From: CAYRFU01 sp964423525
GTDB taxonomy: Bacteria > Vulcanimicrobiota > Xenobia > Xenobiales > JADMJV01
Assembly: GCA_964423525.1 (NCBI GenBank)
Contig: CAYRFU010000001.1
Location: 1 to 64,000 of the forward strand
Direction of reading: 5' to 3'
Length of the DNA: 64,000 bases
Under the pieces are notes generated by a model. It ran no database searches, was not told the origin of the DNA, and saw only the letters and a program-made list of their open reading frames with translations. The translations under genes and the position numbers were made by a program. Below are positions 16,209 to 25,267 of the stretch, piece after piece; the first letter of the stretch is position 1; each line of letters begins with the position of its first letter.

Positions 16209-17594
16209 TCACAATCCTGCCCGAAAGTGGCCGTGAAAGCCGAAGGGAATGGCGTCAGGAACTTCGGCTCGAGCGACTTCCTCCAGGCTGTCGGCAGCCA
16301 GCACCACCAGGTAAGAGAGGCCCCGCTCTCCGTCGAGCACTACCGCCAGCAGCACTCCGTCGCCCTCTTCGGTGGCTCCGGGACGTGGCACGAAGACCGG
16401 TTCGCCCGGGAAGCAGTCCGACTCTTTCCAGATTCGACTCGATCGCTCTTTCAAGTCCAACCGCACGATCTGATCGTAGAACCCTGGCGAGCGACTCATT
16501 CCGATTCCGAAAACAAACCGATAGTCGCGCCCCTGGCAGCGCTGGTAGTCAATGGTGGGAAGCTCAAGAAACTCTTGCGACTCCCACTCCAGGTAAGCTC
16601 GCCCGTCGGCCAAACGGTAGCGATGGAACCGACCGGGGCGAACGGGGGCCTCCTGACGTAGCTTGGAGAGATAGAAATCGGAGACCACCTGACTGTCGGG
16701 GTAGCCGACCATATCGACCACCACCTCACCTTTTTCGCGAAACGAGTTGACATGGTGAAAAGCGAACACCGAAGGCCCCCAGTAGCAGTCAGTGTGGCCC
16801 CTCTTCCAATCGGCCACTTCGAATAAGGTTCCCCTCTCCGGCTTCCAACGATAATTCTCGATGAATGGTCGGCGTCGGAAAAGTAGCTCGAGGGGGCTAA
16901 CGCAGAACGGGAAATTGGCCAACACGATAGTATTAGGAGCCATCCCAAAGCTATGAACATAGCTGACCTCGTGCTTGGGTAGAGTCACCAGGCTGCGCCT
17001 TCGGTGTTGACCCGGATCGAGAGCGTAAAACGTGAAATCTGTGTGTCTCCCGAAACGCAGCACGTAGTTGACCAGTGAGCCTTCCACCAGGTGGGGGTGG
17101 GCGGTAGTCATCCCTTCGCCGAGCTGATCTTGATAGTGGAAAACTCCCACCGTCTCCAGCGTTTGCGGGTCGAACTCGATCGGCATCGGAAGCTCGGTCA
17201 GAGCTAGTTCCTTCTCGCCCAGAGTGACCAGATTGACGTTAGGGTTCTGAGTCACATCAGGCACAAAAAGAGCCTTGAGCCGGCGAAAAAGTGACCAGCA
17301 TGGGTCACTAGCGAAAGTGGGAAAGGGGATTCTTCCGTCCTGATCGGAGCGACGATAATCGAGACTGCGCAAGAAACGGCGGGAATAGGAAATCTGGCTG
17401 TTCTGGAGACGGAAGCGATGGACCAAGGCTAGCCCGTCAAACCAGTGACGAAAAGATTGCTCCCCAAGGTCCCAACGACCCGGACCGTTGCGCAAAAGCG
17501 TGCCCTGGAGCCAGCCGGGCAGTTGGCCCTGCACCTCCAAAGAGATCGGCTGGGCGAGTTCCTGGGCATTCTGATAGCCGAGGGAGTAGCCCAT
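16209..17594 (-). CDS. Carotenoid oxygenase (apocarotenoid-15,15'-oxygenase / RPE65 superfamily)
   Basis: A 461-aa non-heme iron dioxygenase of the carotenoid-cleavage family, seven-bladed beta-propeller fold. The four His-containing motifs expected to bind Fe(II) are visible: TAHPH, YVHSFGM, FAFHHVNSF and the C-terminal GFHGHF. The N-terminal RNGPGRW and HWFDGLALVHRF are also typical. The product would be an apocarotenal or retinal. Start and stop overlap (TAATG) with the upstream Gfo/Idh/MocA gene. No carotenoid synthesis genes are in the window, so the substrate is unknown; lignostilbene-type cleavage is an alternative. Confidence 0.92.
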   Translation of the reverse strand: MGYSLGYQNAQELAQPISLEVQGQLPGWLQGTLLRNGPGRWDLGEQSFRHWFDGLALVHRFRLQNSQISYSRRFLRSLDYRRSDQDGRIPFPTFASDPCWSLFRRLKALFVPDVTQNPNVNLVTLGEKELALTELPMPIEFDPQTLETVGVFHYQDQLGEGMTTAHPHLVEGSLVNYVLRFGRHTDFTFYALDPGQHRRRSLVTLPKHEVSYVHSFGMAPNTIVLANFPFCVSPLELLFRRRPFIENYRWKPERGTLFEVADWKRGHTDCYWGPSVFAFHHVNSFREKGEVVVDMVGYPDSQVVSDFYLSKLRQEAPVRPGRFHRYRLADGRAYLEWESQEFLELPTIDYQRCQGRDYRFVFGIGMSRSPGFYDQIVRLDLKERSSRIWKESDCFPGEPVFVPRPGATEEGDGVLLAVVLDGERGLSYLVVLAADSLEEVARAEVPDAIPFGFHGHFRAGL

Positions 17595-18592
17595 TACCAG
17601 TTCGTGTCCACTTTCACTGGCTGCCCGCTGCGAATCGATGCTTCGACGGCCCGAATGATGCAGAAATTCTCGTAGGCCTCCTCGAGCGAATTCAAGGGCT
17701 GATGCCCGGTGTCGACAGCTTGAACAAAGGAGTGATACTGATGACCCAGATCGATCACCTCTTGCACCACCTCAAGCTCGAAACTGGAGCCGGCCACCTC
17801 CTCTCCCTTTCTCTGGTGGACAGTTGTGCCCACGATGCTCCCTTCGGCCAACCACATCTGAAGAGAAATGTCGCGAGGCTGGAAGGCGCTAGTCGAGACC
17901 AACATCTCACCCAGGCAGCCGTTCTCATACTCCAGCGAACATGAGAAAGTGTCGGCCTTATAGTCATCACCCAACTCAAAACCTGAGGCCCGAGCAAAGA
18001 CCGAAGCCACCGGACCGCCGATCCACTGGAGCAAGTCGATACAGTGGATGCCGTTGGCGTGGAGAAAAAAGTAGACGTCACTCGGATGCTCTCTCCACCA
18101 CGGTTTCTCCCTTCTCTTGGCCGCCTGGACAGCGTTGTGAAGATAGACGCCTCGTAGGAACCGCAAGTCCCCCAGTCGGCCCTGATGGACCAACTCTTGG
18201 GGCTTGGAGTACTGCTCTCGATAGCGACAGTTCATCCCGACCTGGAGAACTTTCTGAGACCTATCTCGTGCCTCTCTCAGGAGTTGGAAATCTCGACAGG
18301 TCCAGGCCAGAGGTTTTTCGCAGAAAACGTGCTTACCGGCTTCCAGGGCCCTCAGAGTGAACTCGACATGAGTCGGGTCGGGACTACAGATGAAGACAGC
18401 TTCCGTGGTGGGGTCCCGCAAAACCTCATCGAAATCCTGGGTGCGCCGGTTATAGCCAAATTCGGACTGGAAGGCGGCCGCTCGCTCAGCGCTCCGGCGA
18501 GTCGAGCAGACCCACTCCAACTCGGCCAACTGTCGCAACACGGTCGAGTGTTTTCGAGCCATGTAGCCGGTCCCCACCAGGGCCAGTTTCAT
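17594..18592 (-). CDS. Gfo/Idh/MocA family NAD(P)-dependent oxidoreductase
   Basis: A 332-aa oxidoreductase. The N-terminal Rossmann fold begins LVGTGYMARKH, the EKPLA motif lies near residue 96, and the C-terminal alpha/beta domain contains the conserved GIHCIDLLQWIGG segment. Members oxidise or reduce sugars, inositols and related polyols. It overlaps the SDR gene by 4 nt and the carotenoid oxygenase gene by 1 nt, so all three form one operon. A shared substrate is implied by the coupling but cannot be named. Confidence 0.92.
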   Translation of the reverse strand: MKLALVGTGYMARKHSTVLRQLAELEWVCSTRRSAERAAAFQSEFGYNRRTQDFDEVLRDPTTEAVFICSPDPTHVEFTLRALEAGKHVFCEKPLAWTCRDFQLLREARDRSQKVLQVGMNCRYREQYSKPQELVHQGRLGDLRFLRGVYLHNAVQAAKRREKPWWREHPSDVYFFLHANGIHCIDLLQWIGGPVASVFARASGFELGDDYKADTFSCSLEYENGCLGEMLVSTSAFQPRDISLQMWLAEGSIVGTTVHQRKGEEVAGSSFELEVVQEVIDLGHQYHSFVQAVDTGHQPLNSLEEAYENFCIIRAVEASIRSGQPVKVDTNW

Positions 18593-19341
18593 GGGCTTCT
18601 CCAGGCCAGCACTCGGGCCACAAGATTAGGAAAAAGCCCGTCCAGGGCCAGGGCCCAAGCGGCCAACTGGCTGGTATGCACCTCAGCCTGACCGGTCTCG
18701 ATCGCTTTGAGAACGCAGCGAGCCACCCATTCCGGCGTTTGAACCAGGCCTTTCGGTTGATAGCCGGCCGCCGAAAAGAACGGCGTGGCCACCGAAATCG
18801 GCAAAACCTCGCTGACGGCCACACCGTCTCTTTGGGCCTCGAGTCTGAGGGCCTGCCCGAAGCTATGCATAGCGCCTTTGCTAGCGGCGTAAGCCGTCAT
18901 CTCACTGAGAGCTCGGCGAGCTGAGGCCGAGGAGACGTTGACGATAGCTCCTCGACCACGACTTCTCATAGATTCGAGGGCCGCTCGACTCAAAGTCACG
19001 GCCGCAAAAAAGTTGACCTGAAACAACCTTCGAAACTCGTCGTCGGTCGATTCAAGCAAGCTCTTATGGAGACCGATTCCAGCATTGTTGACCAGAATAT
19101 CAAGCGGCCCTGCCAACCCCTCAGCTCGCTCGACCAGATTCTCCACCTGGTCCTTCTTCAAAAGATCGGCTTCAAGAGCGGTGGCCGAGTCTCCGATCGC
19201 TTTGGCCGCCTCTTTGAGCTCATCGGGGACGTTTGAGACTAAAATCACCCGAGCCCCTCGGCGGGCCAGTAGAGCCGCCACCTCCAACCCGATACCGGAT
19301 GAGGCGCCGGTCACCAGCGCGATTTTGTTTTTAACATCCAT
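18589..19341 (-). CDS. Short-chain dehydrogenase/reductase (SDR)
   Basis: A 250-aa classical SDR with TGASSGIG cofactor motif, NNAG, catalytic Ser in VNVSSASA and YAASK. The ATG at 19341 is chosen because GAGGAG lies just upstream; an in-frame TTG at 19365 would add eight residues and include that ribosome site. It is first in the operon with the Gfo/Idh/MocA and carotenoid oxygenase genes. SDRs often reduce or oxidise retinal-type aldehydes, which would fit the last gene, but this is inference. Confidence 0.93.
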   Translation of the reverse strand: MDVKNKIALVTGASSGIGLEVAALLARRGARVILVSNVPDELKEAAKAIGDSATALEADLLKKDQVENLVERAEGLAGPLDILVNNAGIGLHKSLLESTDDEFRRLFQVNFFAAVTLSRAALESMRSRGRGAIVNVSSASARRALSEMTAYAASKGAMHSFGQALRLEAQRDGVAVSEVLPISVATPFFSAAGYQPKGLVQTPEWVARCVLKAIETGQAEVHTSQLAAWALALDGLFPNLVARVLAWRSP

Positions 19342-19441
19342 GGAATACTCCTCAAGATTTAACAACCAGACCAGGTCCCGATCCTTTCAATGGCAGTTTT
19401 CAAGCCGTTTTTCCTATTGAAAAAGTTTACAGCTCGTTCGC

Positions 19442-19470
19442 TTGACTGTTCTGCCACGGATTGTTACACT
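19442..19470 (+). promoter_or_regulatory. Orphan plus-strand promoter-like sequence in the SDR-ricT gap
   Basis: TTGACT (19442-19447), 17-nt spacer, TACACT (19465-19470). No plus-strand gene follows; transcription would run through the rest of the gap and then antisense to the 3' end of ricT. The other side of the gap holds no ORF. Could mark a small or antisense RNA, or be fortuitous. Confidence 0.3.
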
Positions 19471-19542
19471 CGGCAACCATAAGGCCAAAAGGCTTGCTGT
19501 GGAAAAGCCTGGGGAAAAGTGCAAAACTTGACTGGGCTTCTT

Positions 19543-20373
19543 TCATTTGGTCTTCTTTTGAGAACAAGACTGGCACACTTCGGCTGGCCCTTCCAGGGCT
19601 CTGCCGGCTGGAATGTCGAAGATGCCGAGTTCTTCATGTTCGACGGTCAGCGTTCGAGAAAGAAGCTGCACTTCCCGCACCGTCACCGTGCCCTCCGGGA
19701 TTTTCAGGGTCGAACCGACGCGAGGCATTTCCGCTCTCAATTTCCGATACGTTTCATACTCATAGCGGAGACAACACATCAGTCGACCACAGGCTCCCGA
19801 GATTTTGGCAGGATTCAAAGACAGCCCCTGCTCCTTGGTCATCTTAATAGAAACTGGAGCAAACTCCCGGAGCCAGGCGGTGCAACAGCACTGACGCCCA
19901 CAAGGCCCTATGCCACCAGCGATCTTGGCTCGGTCTCGAGCTCCGACCTGATGCAGTTCGATCCGCTTGCGAAAGGTGGCCACCAGGTCCTTCACCAGCT
20001 GACGAAAGTCCACCCGTCCTTCAGCCGCGAAAAAGAAGACGATCCGATTGGCGTCGAGAGTGTAATGAGTCTCGAGTAACTGCATGGGGAGCTCGTGGTC
20101 GCGAATCTTGGCCAGGGCGACTCGATGCGCTTCTTCGGCCTTGAGCCGATTGCGAAAATGAGTCCTCAGGTCTTCGCGAGTGGCCAATCGTTCGATGATA
20201 GGAATCTCCTCTTCGGGAGCCTGGGGCTCAAGCCCGCTGGCGAGACTGACCACTTCCCCCAACTCAAAACCCCGAGCCGTCTCCACCACTACCTGGTCTC
20301 CGGCCTTCAGCTCCAAGCCGGTATTCCGGAAATACTGGCGTTTGCCCGCCTCTTCGAAAGCCACCGCTATCAA
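19543..20373 (-). CDS. ricT: PSP1-domain protein RicT/YaaT-like
   Basis: A 276-aa PSP1 C-terminal domain protein. The Cys-rich signature GPCGRQCCCTAWL and CGRLMCCLRYEYE is intact; in B. subtilis RicT, Cys of this region bind a [4Fe-4S] cluster as part of the RicAFT complex, which promotes mRNA maturation with RNase Y. It lies one base after the holB stop, as yaaT follows holB in Bacillus. RicA and RicF partners are not in the window. Assigned by motif and synteny. Confidence 0.9.
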   Translation of the reverse strand: MIAVAFEEAGKRQYFRNTGLELKAGDQVVVETARGFELGEVVSLASGLEPQAPEEEIPIIERLATREDLRTHFRNRLKAEEAHRVALAKIRDHELPMQLLETHYTLDANRIVFFFAAEGRVDFRQLVKDLVATFRKRIELHQVGARDRAKIAGGIGPCGRQCCCTAWLREFAPVSIKMTKEQGLSLNPAKISGACGRLMCCLRYEYETYRKLRAEMPRVGSTLKIPEGTVTVREVQLLSRTLTVEHEELGIFDIPAGRALEGPAEVCQSCSQKKTK

Positions 20374-20374
20374 T

Positions 20375-21382
20375 TCAATTTCCTTTCGCCAAACGCATAC
20401 AAAGTCTTTGCAGCCAAAGCCTGGGAGAGACGTTGAAACTCATTTGCTCTTCCGCTTCAGCTATTCGCTGCAAAGCGAGGACGGCTCGACCCTGGCCAAG
20501 CTTCTCGGTCAACTCAGAGATCTCGGCCTGACGGTGCCCGTTTGCCAGGGCAACAACCGGACCCCCCGCCGCTCTTATCATAACATCTCGGTAAAGCGAC
20601 CGCGTAGTTTCGAGGAGCCGCTCCAAAGCGCCCCGATCCTCTCGGTCCACCCGTAACCCTTCAAGCTCCTGGGAAGTCTCTAGAGCGGTCCAGAGGTCCC
20701 CTCCTGGAAGCTTCAAAAGAAGGTCCAAAGTGGCCTCTCGCTGCTCCCAGAGAAGGGGGGACTGCACATACCTGAGGGCTGCCCCGACGCGACCCTCAGC
20801 CAGACCAGCCACTTGTTGGGCTTGCTCTCTGCCACAGCCTCGTTGAACCAGTAACTGCTCCACCTCCTCGTTGGCGAGGGGTCGGAACCGAAGGGGCTGA
20901 CAACGAGAGGTCACTGTGGGCAACAAAATGCCGGGGTTGGAGGTCACCAAAACCGTAATCAAGCTTCTGGGAGGTTCTTCTAGGGTTTTGAGCAGCGCGT
21001 TTTGAGCCTCTTCGGTGAGGCGCTCTGCTTCGGGCACGATCCAGACCCTAAAGCCTCGTTCAAAAGGCGCGTACTGGGCCCGAGAAATCCCTTCCCGGAT
21101 CTCCCCCACCCCCAGTGTCTTTTTGTTGTCGACCCGCTCGGAAACTAGAAGATCAGCGTGATTGCCGCTCGCGATCTTAAGACAAGACGGGCATTGACCA
21201 CACGGCTCAGCCCCTGCCTGATGACAGTTTAAAAGAGCGGCATACCAGAGGGCGCAAAGGCGCTTACCCAACCCCTGGGGACCGGTAAACAAAAGGGAAG
21301 GATAGGGTCCGCTGCGAGAGCGACTCAACCATTGGCGAGCCTCGGCGTTGCCGGCGATATCGAGATATTCGGGCCGGGTCAA
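20375..21382 (-). CDS. holB: DNA polymerase III delta' subunit
   Basis: A 335-aa AAA+ clamp-loader subunit. A P-loop-like GPQGLGKR spans residues 34-41, and the zinc site reads CHQAGAEPCGQCPSC at about 51-68. The sensor-1 segment LLKTLEEPP is typical. Delta' works with tau/gamma and delta to load the beta clamp. It overlaps tmk by 4 nt and precedes ricT, as in Firmicutes. The sequence looks complete. Confidence 0.93.
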   Translation of the reverse strand: MTRPEYLDIAGNAEARQWLSRSRSGPYPSLLFTGPQGLGKRLCALWYAALLNCHQAGAEPCGQCPSCLKIASGNHADLLVSERVDNKKTLGVGEIREGISRAQYAPFERGFRVWIVPEAERLTEEAQNALLKTLEEPPRSLITVLVTSNPGILLPTVTSRCQPLRFRPLANEEVEQLLVQRGCGREQAQQVAGLAEGRVGAALRYVQSPLLWEQREATLDLLLKLPGGDLWTALETSQELEGLRVDREDRGALERLLETTRSLYRDVMIRAAGGPVVALANGHRQAEISELTEKLGQGRAVLALQRIAEAEEQMSFNVSPRLWLQRLCMRLAKGN

Positions 21383-22068
21383 TCCACCTGGGGGCGCTCA
21401 AAACTGAGGCGACCGGGGTCGGGCATCTTCTTCTTGACCTCTCGCAAAGCCAGATGCTGAATCTTGCTGGCGATCAAATCTTCTTCGCCGGTAGCGTCAA
21501 CCACCCGAAACCGAAAGGGCTCCTCTTGGGCGATCTCAAGATAGCCATCGCGGACCCGTTCGTAAAAAGCGAGGTCGAGCTGTTCGAAACGATCCATCTG
21601 GGTGAGGGTGGCCACCGAGCGAGTTCGGACCCGATTGAGCCCTCGAGCCGGTTCGATATCCAGCAGGAAGGTTACGTCAGGTCTGACCCCCCAGCTGCAC
21701 ATATCGCTCACTTCTCGAATCTGAGTGGGATGGACTCCACGACCGTAGCCTTGGTAAGCCAAAGTCGCGTCGATGAACCGATCGCAAATCACGATGCGAC
21801 CTTCACCCAACTGAGGACGAATGAATTGCTCGACCAACTGACTGCGAGAAGCGGCAAAAAGGAAGACCTCGGTAAGGGGAGCGATATCGCTGTGCTCAGG
21901 GTCGATCAACAGGCTTCGGATAGCCTCGCCGATAGCCGTACCGCCGGGTTCTCGCACCAGCTTGACCGGATACCCTTCTTGGCTCAAAAACTCAGCCAAA
22001 CGGGCGGCTTGGGTCGTCTTGCCGGCCCCTTCGAGTCCTTCAAAGGTGATAAATATGCCTTCGGTCAT
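21379..22068 (-). CDS. tmk: Thymidylate kinase (dTMP kinase)
   Basis: A 229-aa kinase phosphorylating dTMP to dTDP. P-loop GLEGAGKTTQA begins near residue 11, DRFIDATLAYQGYGRG matches the DRY-type motif, and VREPGGT carries the TMP-binding Arg. The ATG at 22068 starts 10 nt after the preceding stop; an in-frame start at 22122 would add 18 residues with no family match and overlap the upstream gene. The C-terminal about 30 residues extend slightly beyond the typical length. Confidence 0.95.
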   Translation of the reverse strand: MTEGIFITFEGLEGAGKTTQAARLAEFLSQEGYPVKLVREPGGTAIGEAIRSLLIDPEHSDIAPLTEVFLFAASRSQLVEQFIRPQLGEGRIVICDRFIDATLAYQGYGRGVHPTQIREVSDMCSWGVRPDVTFLLDIEPARGLNRVRTRSVATLTQMDRFEQLDLAFYERVRDGYLEIAQEEPFRFRVVDATGEEDLIASKIQHLALREVKKKMPDPGRLSFERPQVD

Positions 22069-22078
22069 GGATGGTGCC

Positions 22079-23659
22079 TTACTTATGGATTCGGACGTAA
22101 CGATAGGGCTCTGCACCGACACTCTTGGAGTTGAGAGCCTGCTTCTCGGCCAGTTCGTGCTGGAGACGTCGTAGAGCGGGTTTTTGCGGCGCCAGGTCGA
22201 TAGACCTTCCTGAGGCCGAGACCTTCTTAATCGCCTCTTCCGCCTCGCGAACGGCCAGCTCTTCCTGGGTCAGGTCGCCGAGGGCGAAGTATTCTTTGAG
22301 AAACTTTTGAATCTGAGCCACGGTATTCGATTTGATGGTATGTACAGGAACGTTGCGGCGGGCCAGTTCGCTAAAACGGGAAGCGGCTTTTCGGGCTTGA
22401 GCTTTGAGTGTCAACACCATATCAGCCGACTGCTGATTGCGCACAATCTCGGCCGAAACACCCAGAGTCTTGATAGCCCTCTCCAACCGATTGCGACTAA
22501 CGGAATACGGGAAAATGCGAACACCTTCTAGTGGTTCGTGACCGGGGGGAGGAGGAGCAAGAGCGTGACGGTCTCCCTCCTCCTGGCGACGGAGGCCTTT
22601 CCCGTAGGCCAAGAACTCTAGATTGGATTGCTGAAGCACCTCAATTCCGTCATCCAGGCGAACCCTCACCTCGGGGGATGGGAGTTCATCTCGGAGCATC
22701 AAGTCAACCACCGTAGCAACATCTTCGTGAATGGCGAAGGTTCGTTTATCCTGAATCTCGATTAACACGTCGAAAGTTGGCGGAGCCCGCCTCTCAAGCA
22801 CGGTTTTCTGGGTGCCCCGCCGTCTCGCTTCTTCATCTCCCAGAGTGACCGACTGAATCCCCCCGACCAGGTCGGAGAGAGTGGGGTTCATAATCAGATT
22901 TTCCAGGGTGTTACCGTGAGCGGTGGCCACCAGCGTCACCCCTCGTTCGGCGATCGTTCGAGCCGCATAGGCCTCGGCTTCAGTGCCGATCTCGTCGACC
23001 ACGATCACCTCGGGCATATGGTTTTGAACGGCCTCGATCATCACCTGATGCTGAAGATCGCTCTGAGGAACCTGCATGCGCCTCGACATCCCGATGCCGG
23101 GGTGAGGAATATCTCCATCTCCGGCGATCTCATTGGAGGTGTCTACGATCACGACGCGACGCTCCAGGTCGTCGGCCATAATGCGAGCGATCTCACGCAA
23201 GAGGGTGGTTTTGCCCACCCCAGGCCGACCCAACAACAGAATACTCTTGTTCGACTCGACCACATCTCGGATGACTTGGACGGTTCCGAAAACGGCTCGA
23301 CCCACTCGACAGGTCAGGCCCACGACGTCGCCCTGGCGGTTGCGGATAGCCGAAATCCGGTGCAGGGTTCTTTCGATACCGGCTCGGTTGTCAAGACCGA
23401 AGGAGCCCACTCGTTCCGTCACATGCTGCAGATCCTCGCGGGTGATCTGGCGCTCCGATAGAAACTGGAACCGATCTAGGAACCGGGCTTCACAACGTCG
23501 CCCCAGATCGAGAACCACTTCGATCAAGTTGAGCAGGTCCTCCTCATGCTGGAGTAGCCCGGCTCGAATATAGTTAGGGAAGATATCGAGGAGCCGATCC
23601 AGATTGTCTGTGATCCGCAGTGCCGAATCGATAGCCAGGTCGTTGCCGTTGTCTTCCAA
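22079..23659 (-). CDS. AAA ATPase with R3H domain (SpoIIIAA / Ycf45-like)
   Basis: A 526-aa ATPase. Residues 144-152 carry Walker A LGRPGVGKT and the segment near 220 carries Walker B VIVVDEIG, in the same order as SpoIIIAA and the plastid/cyanobacterial Ycf45. The C-terminal region from about 425 reads as a nucleic-acid-binding R3H-like domain (ARKAASRFSELARR, then KSNTVAQIQKFL). A middle segment carries RIFPYSVSRNRLERAI. It lies 11 nt upstream of tmk. The role in non-sporulating bacteria is unknown. Confidence 0.88.
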   Translation of the reverse strand: MEDNGNDLAIDSALRITDNLDRLLDIFPNYIRAGLLQHEEDLLNLIEVVLDLGRRCEARFLDRFQFLSERQITREDLQHVTERVGSFGLDNRAGIERTLHRISAIRNRQGDVVGLTCRVGRAVFGTVQVIRDVVESNKSILLLGRPGVGKTTLLREIARIMADDLERRVVIVDTSNEIAGDGDIPHPGIGMSRRMQVPQSDLQHQVMIEAVQNHMPEVIVVDEIGTEAEAYAARTIAERGVTLVATAHGNTLENLIMNPTLSDLVGGIQSVTLGDEEARRRGTQKTVLERRAPPTFDVLIEIQDKRTFAIHEDVATVVDLMLRDELPSPEVRVRLDDGIEVLQQSNLEFLAYGKGLRRQEEGDRHALAPPPPGHEPLEGVRIFPYSVSRNRLERAIKTLGVSAEIVRNQQSADMVLTLKAQARKAASRFSELARRNVPVHTIKSNTVAQIQKFLKEYFALGDLTQEELAVREAEEAIKKVSASGRSIDLAPQKPALRRLQHELAEKQALNSKSVGAEPYRYVRIHK

Positions 23660-23667
23660 GAGTACCT

Positions 23668-25080
23668 CTACTTAACGACTCTCAAGGTGGCGAGCGAGGG
23701 GTCGTGAGCCCCCTCGACAAGCCTGCCCAGGTCGATCTCTTTCCTAAGATAGACGACCCACTCGGAACTGACAAGTTGCCCCGGACACAGAGCCGGGATT
23801 CCGGGTGGATAAGGGGTCAGCATCTCAGCACAGACCCTCCCCACCGCCTCTTCGGCGGGAACCATCTCCCAATCAGCCAAAACAGCTTGACGCAAAGACA
23901 TCACGAACGCCATCGTGGGTGGCAAACTCCTGCAACCGGTATCCCTCTCCTGGCCGATCTCTATTCTTCTGAAGGCTTGAACCAAAGCGTCGACGTCTTG
24001 TTGCTCATGGCCTGGCAACATCATCAACACCACTTGGGAGCAGTCGGACATCTCGACCTGGATCGCTTCCTGACGCCTCAGGTGTTCCTCCAGCCGATGG
24101 CCGCTCCAACCTTGCACACGGATGATGAGTCGAGTTTCATCCCAATGGGCTGCCGGAGGACGGCCGAAGCAAGTCACGCCTGGTATCTGCTGGAGCCTTT
24201 CTCGGGCCTGCCGAGCCAAAGCCAGACAGTCCCCCCACAAAGCTTCCCCTTCCTCAACGAGCTGACGGCGGGCCGCGTCAAGAGAGGCCAGAACCAGGGT
24301 CGACGGGCTGGTCGACATGAGAGTCCGGAGCCAAAACTCCAGCCGCGCCGGGTCGACCCGGTTGCCCTGACGGTGGAGCCAGGCGGCCTGACTCAACCCT
24401 GACGCCGTCTTGTGAGGACTTTGAACGACCAGGTCACTACCGGCCGCCACAGCTGAGCGCGGCAGCTCAGGATGGAAAGCGAGATGGGCTCCCCACGCTT
24501 CATCGGTCAGCACTACCAAATCTCTTTGGTGGGCCCAATCGATCAAGCCATCAACATCGGCCGCCGCCCCAAAATAGGTTGGTGTGGAGAGCCAGAGAGC
24601 CTTATGACCGCTCTGGTAAACCTCCTCGAGATCGGCAATTCGAGGCGGATGAAAGGCTTCCATGGCCTGGTCGTAGGGACAAGAATAGACGACCGGTTCA
24701 GCTCCACTCAGCATCAAAGCCCCCAGCACCGAACGATGAGCGTTGCGCGGCACCAGAACAGCATCACCCGCCCGCAAAGCCGTCAGGGCCATCAAGTGGT
24801 TCCCCCCCGAAGAGCCGTTCACCATAAAACATGTTTGTTCGACGCCATAGGCCTGGGCGGCAAGACGCTGAGCCTCAAGGCAGGCCTGACGGGGGTGATG
24901 GAAGTCATCGAGCCCCAGAACCTGAGTGGTGTCGCAGGCGAAAACGGTCGAACCGAACAAGCTCTTGAGAGGTCTAGGTGCGGCCCGCCCCTGACCGTGA
25001 CCCGGCATATGGAAAGACCGGTTGCCCTGGCCCGCCCACTCGGTTAGAGCCTCCAGATAGGGAGCCCGATGCTGCTCCAA
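23668..25080 (-). CDS. Orn/Lys/Arg decarboxylase family protein (YaaO-like)
   Basis: A 470-aa fold-type I PLP-dependent decarboxylase lacking the large wing domain of biodegradative CadA, as in B. subtilis YaaO. Diagnostic segments are FHMPGHGQG near the N terminus, the DEAWGAH aspartate segment, and the PLP lysine in SPHKTASGLSQ. Product would be agmatine, cadaverine or putrescine. The TTG start abuts the upstream TAA. Position next to the tmk-holB-ricT block copies the Bacillus layout. The specific amino acid cannot be chosen by sequence alone. Confidence 0.9.
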   Translation of the reverse strand: MEQHRAPYLEALTEWAGQGNRSFHMPGHGQGRAAPRPLKSLFGSTVFACDTTQVLGLDDFHHPRQACLEAQRLAAQAYGVEQTCFMVNGSSGGNHLMALTALRAGDAVLVPRNAHRSVLGALMLSGAEPVVYSCPYDQAMEAFHPPRIADLEEVYQSGHKALWLSTPTYFGAAADVDGLIDWAHQRDLVVLTDEAWGAHLAFHPELPRSAVAAGSDLVVQSPHKTASGLSQAAWLHRQGNRVDPARLEFWLRTLMSTSPSTLVLASLDAARRQLVEEGEALWGDCLALARQARERLQQIPGVTCFGRPPAAHWDETRLIIRVQGWSGHRLEEHLRRQEAIQVEMSDCSQVVLMMLPGHEQQDVDALVQAFRRIEIGQERDTGCRSLPPTMAFVMSLRQAVLADWEMVPAEEAVGRVCAEMLTPYPPGIPALCPGQLVSSEWVVYLRKEIDLGRLVEGAHDPSLATLRVVK

Positions 25081-25251
25081 TTAAGTCTCGCTTTGTTGGC
25101 GGGCGATTTCAGCCTTCAAGACGTCCCGAATATCGAGCAAGACCTCTAGCACGGCGGCGCGCCACCGGCTGTCGGCGTGAGGGCTAATTTCCCAACAGCC
25201 ATCGAGATCTCGTTCGGGGAACTGCTCTAGGATCTCTTTGCGTGTTCTCAA
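25081..25251 (-). CDS. Small uncharacterised protein (56 aa)
   Basis: A 56-aa acidic protein, starting TTG with AGGAAAGG upstream and ending at a TAA immediately before the decarboxylase TTG. Readable segments are EILEQFPERDLDGCWEIS and AAVLEVLLDIRDVLKAE, a plausible helix. The tight spacing with the decarboxylase and SAM-hydrolase genes supports translation. No family recognised. Confidence 0.55.
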   Translation of the reverse strand: MRTRKEILEQFPERDLDGCWEISPHADSRWRAAVLEVLLDIRDVLKAEIARQQSET

Positions 25252-25267
25252 AGCCTTGGGCCTTTCC

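Noticed and set aside
19490..19520. DnaA-box-like TTTTCCACA and TTTTCCCCA as an origin
   Set aside because: Only two imperfect boxes, no dnaA/dnaN gene and no AT-rich unwinding region nearby.
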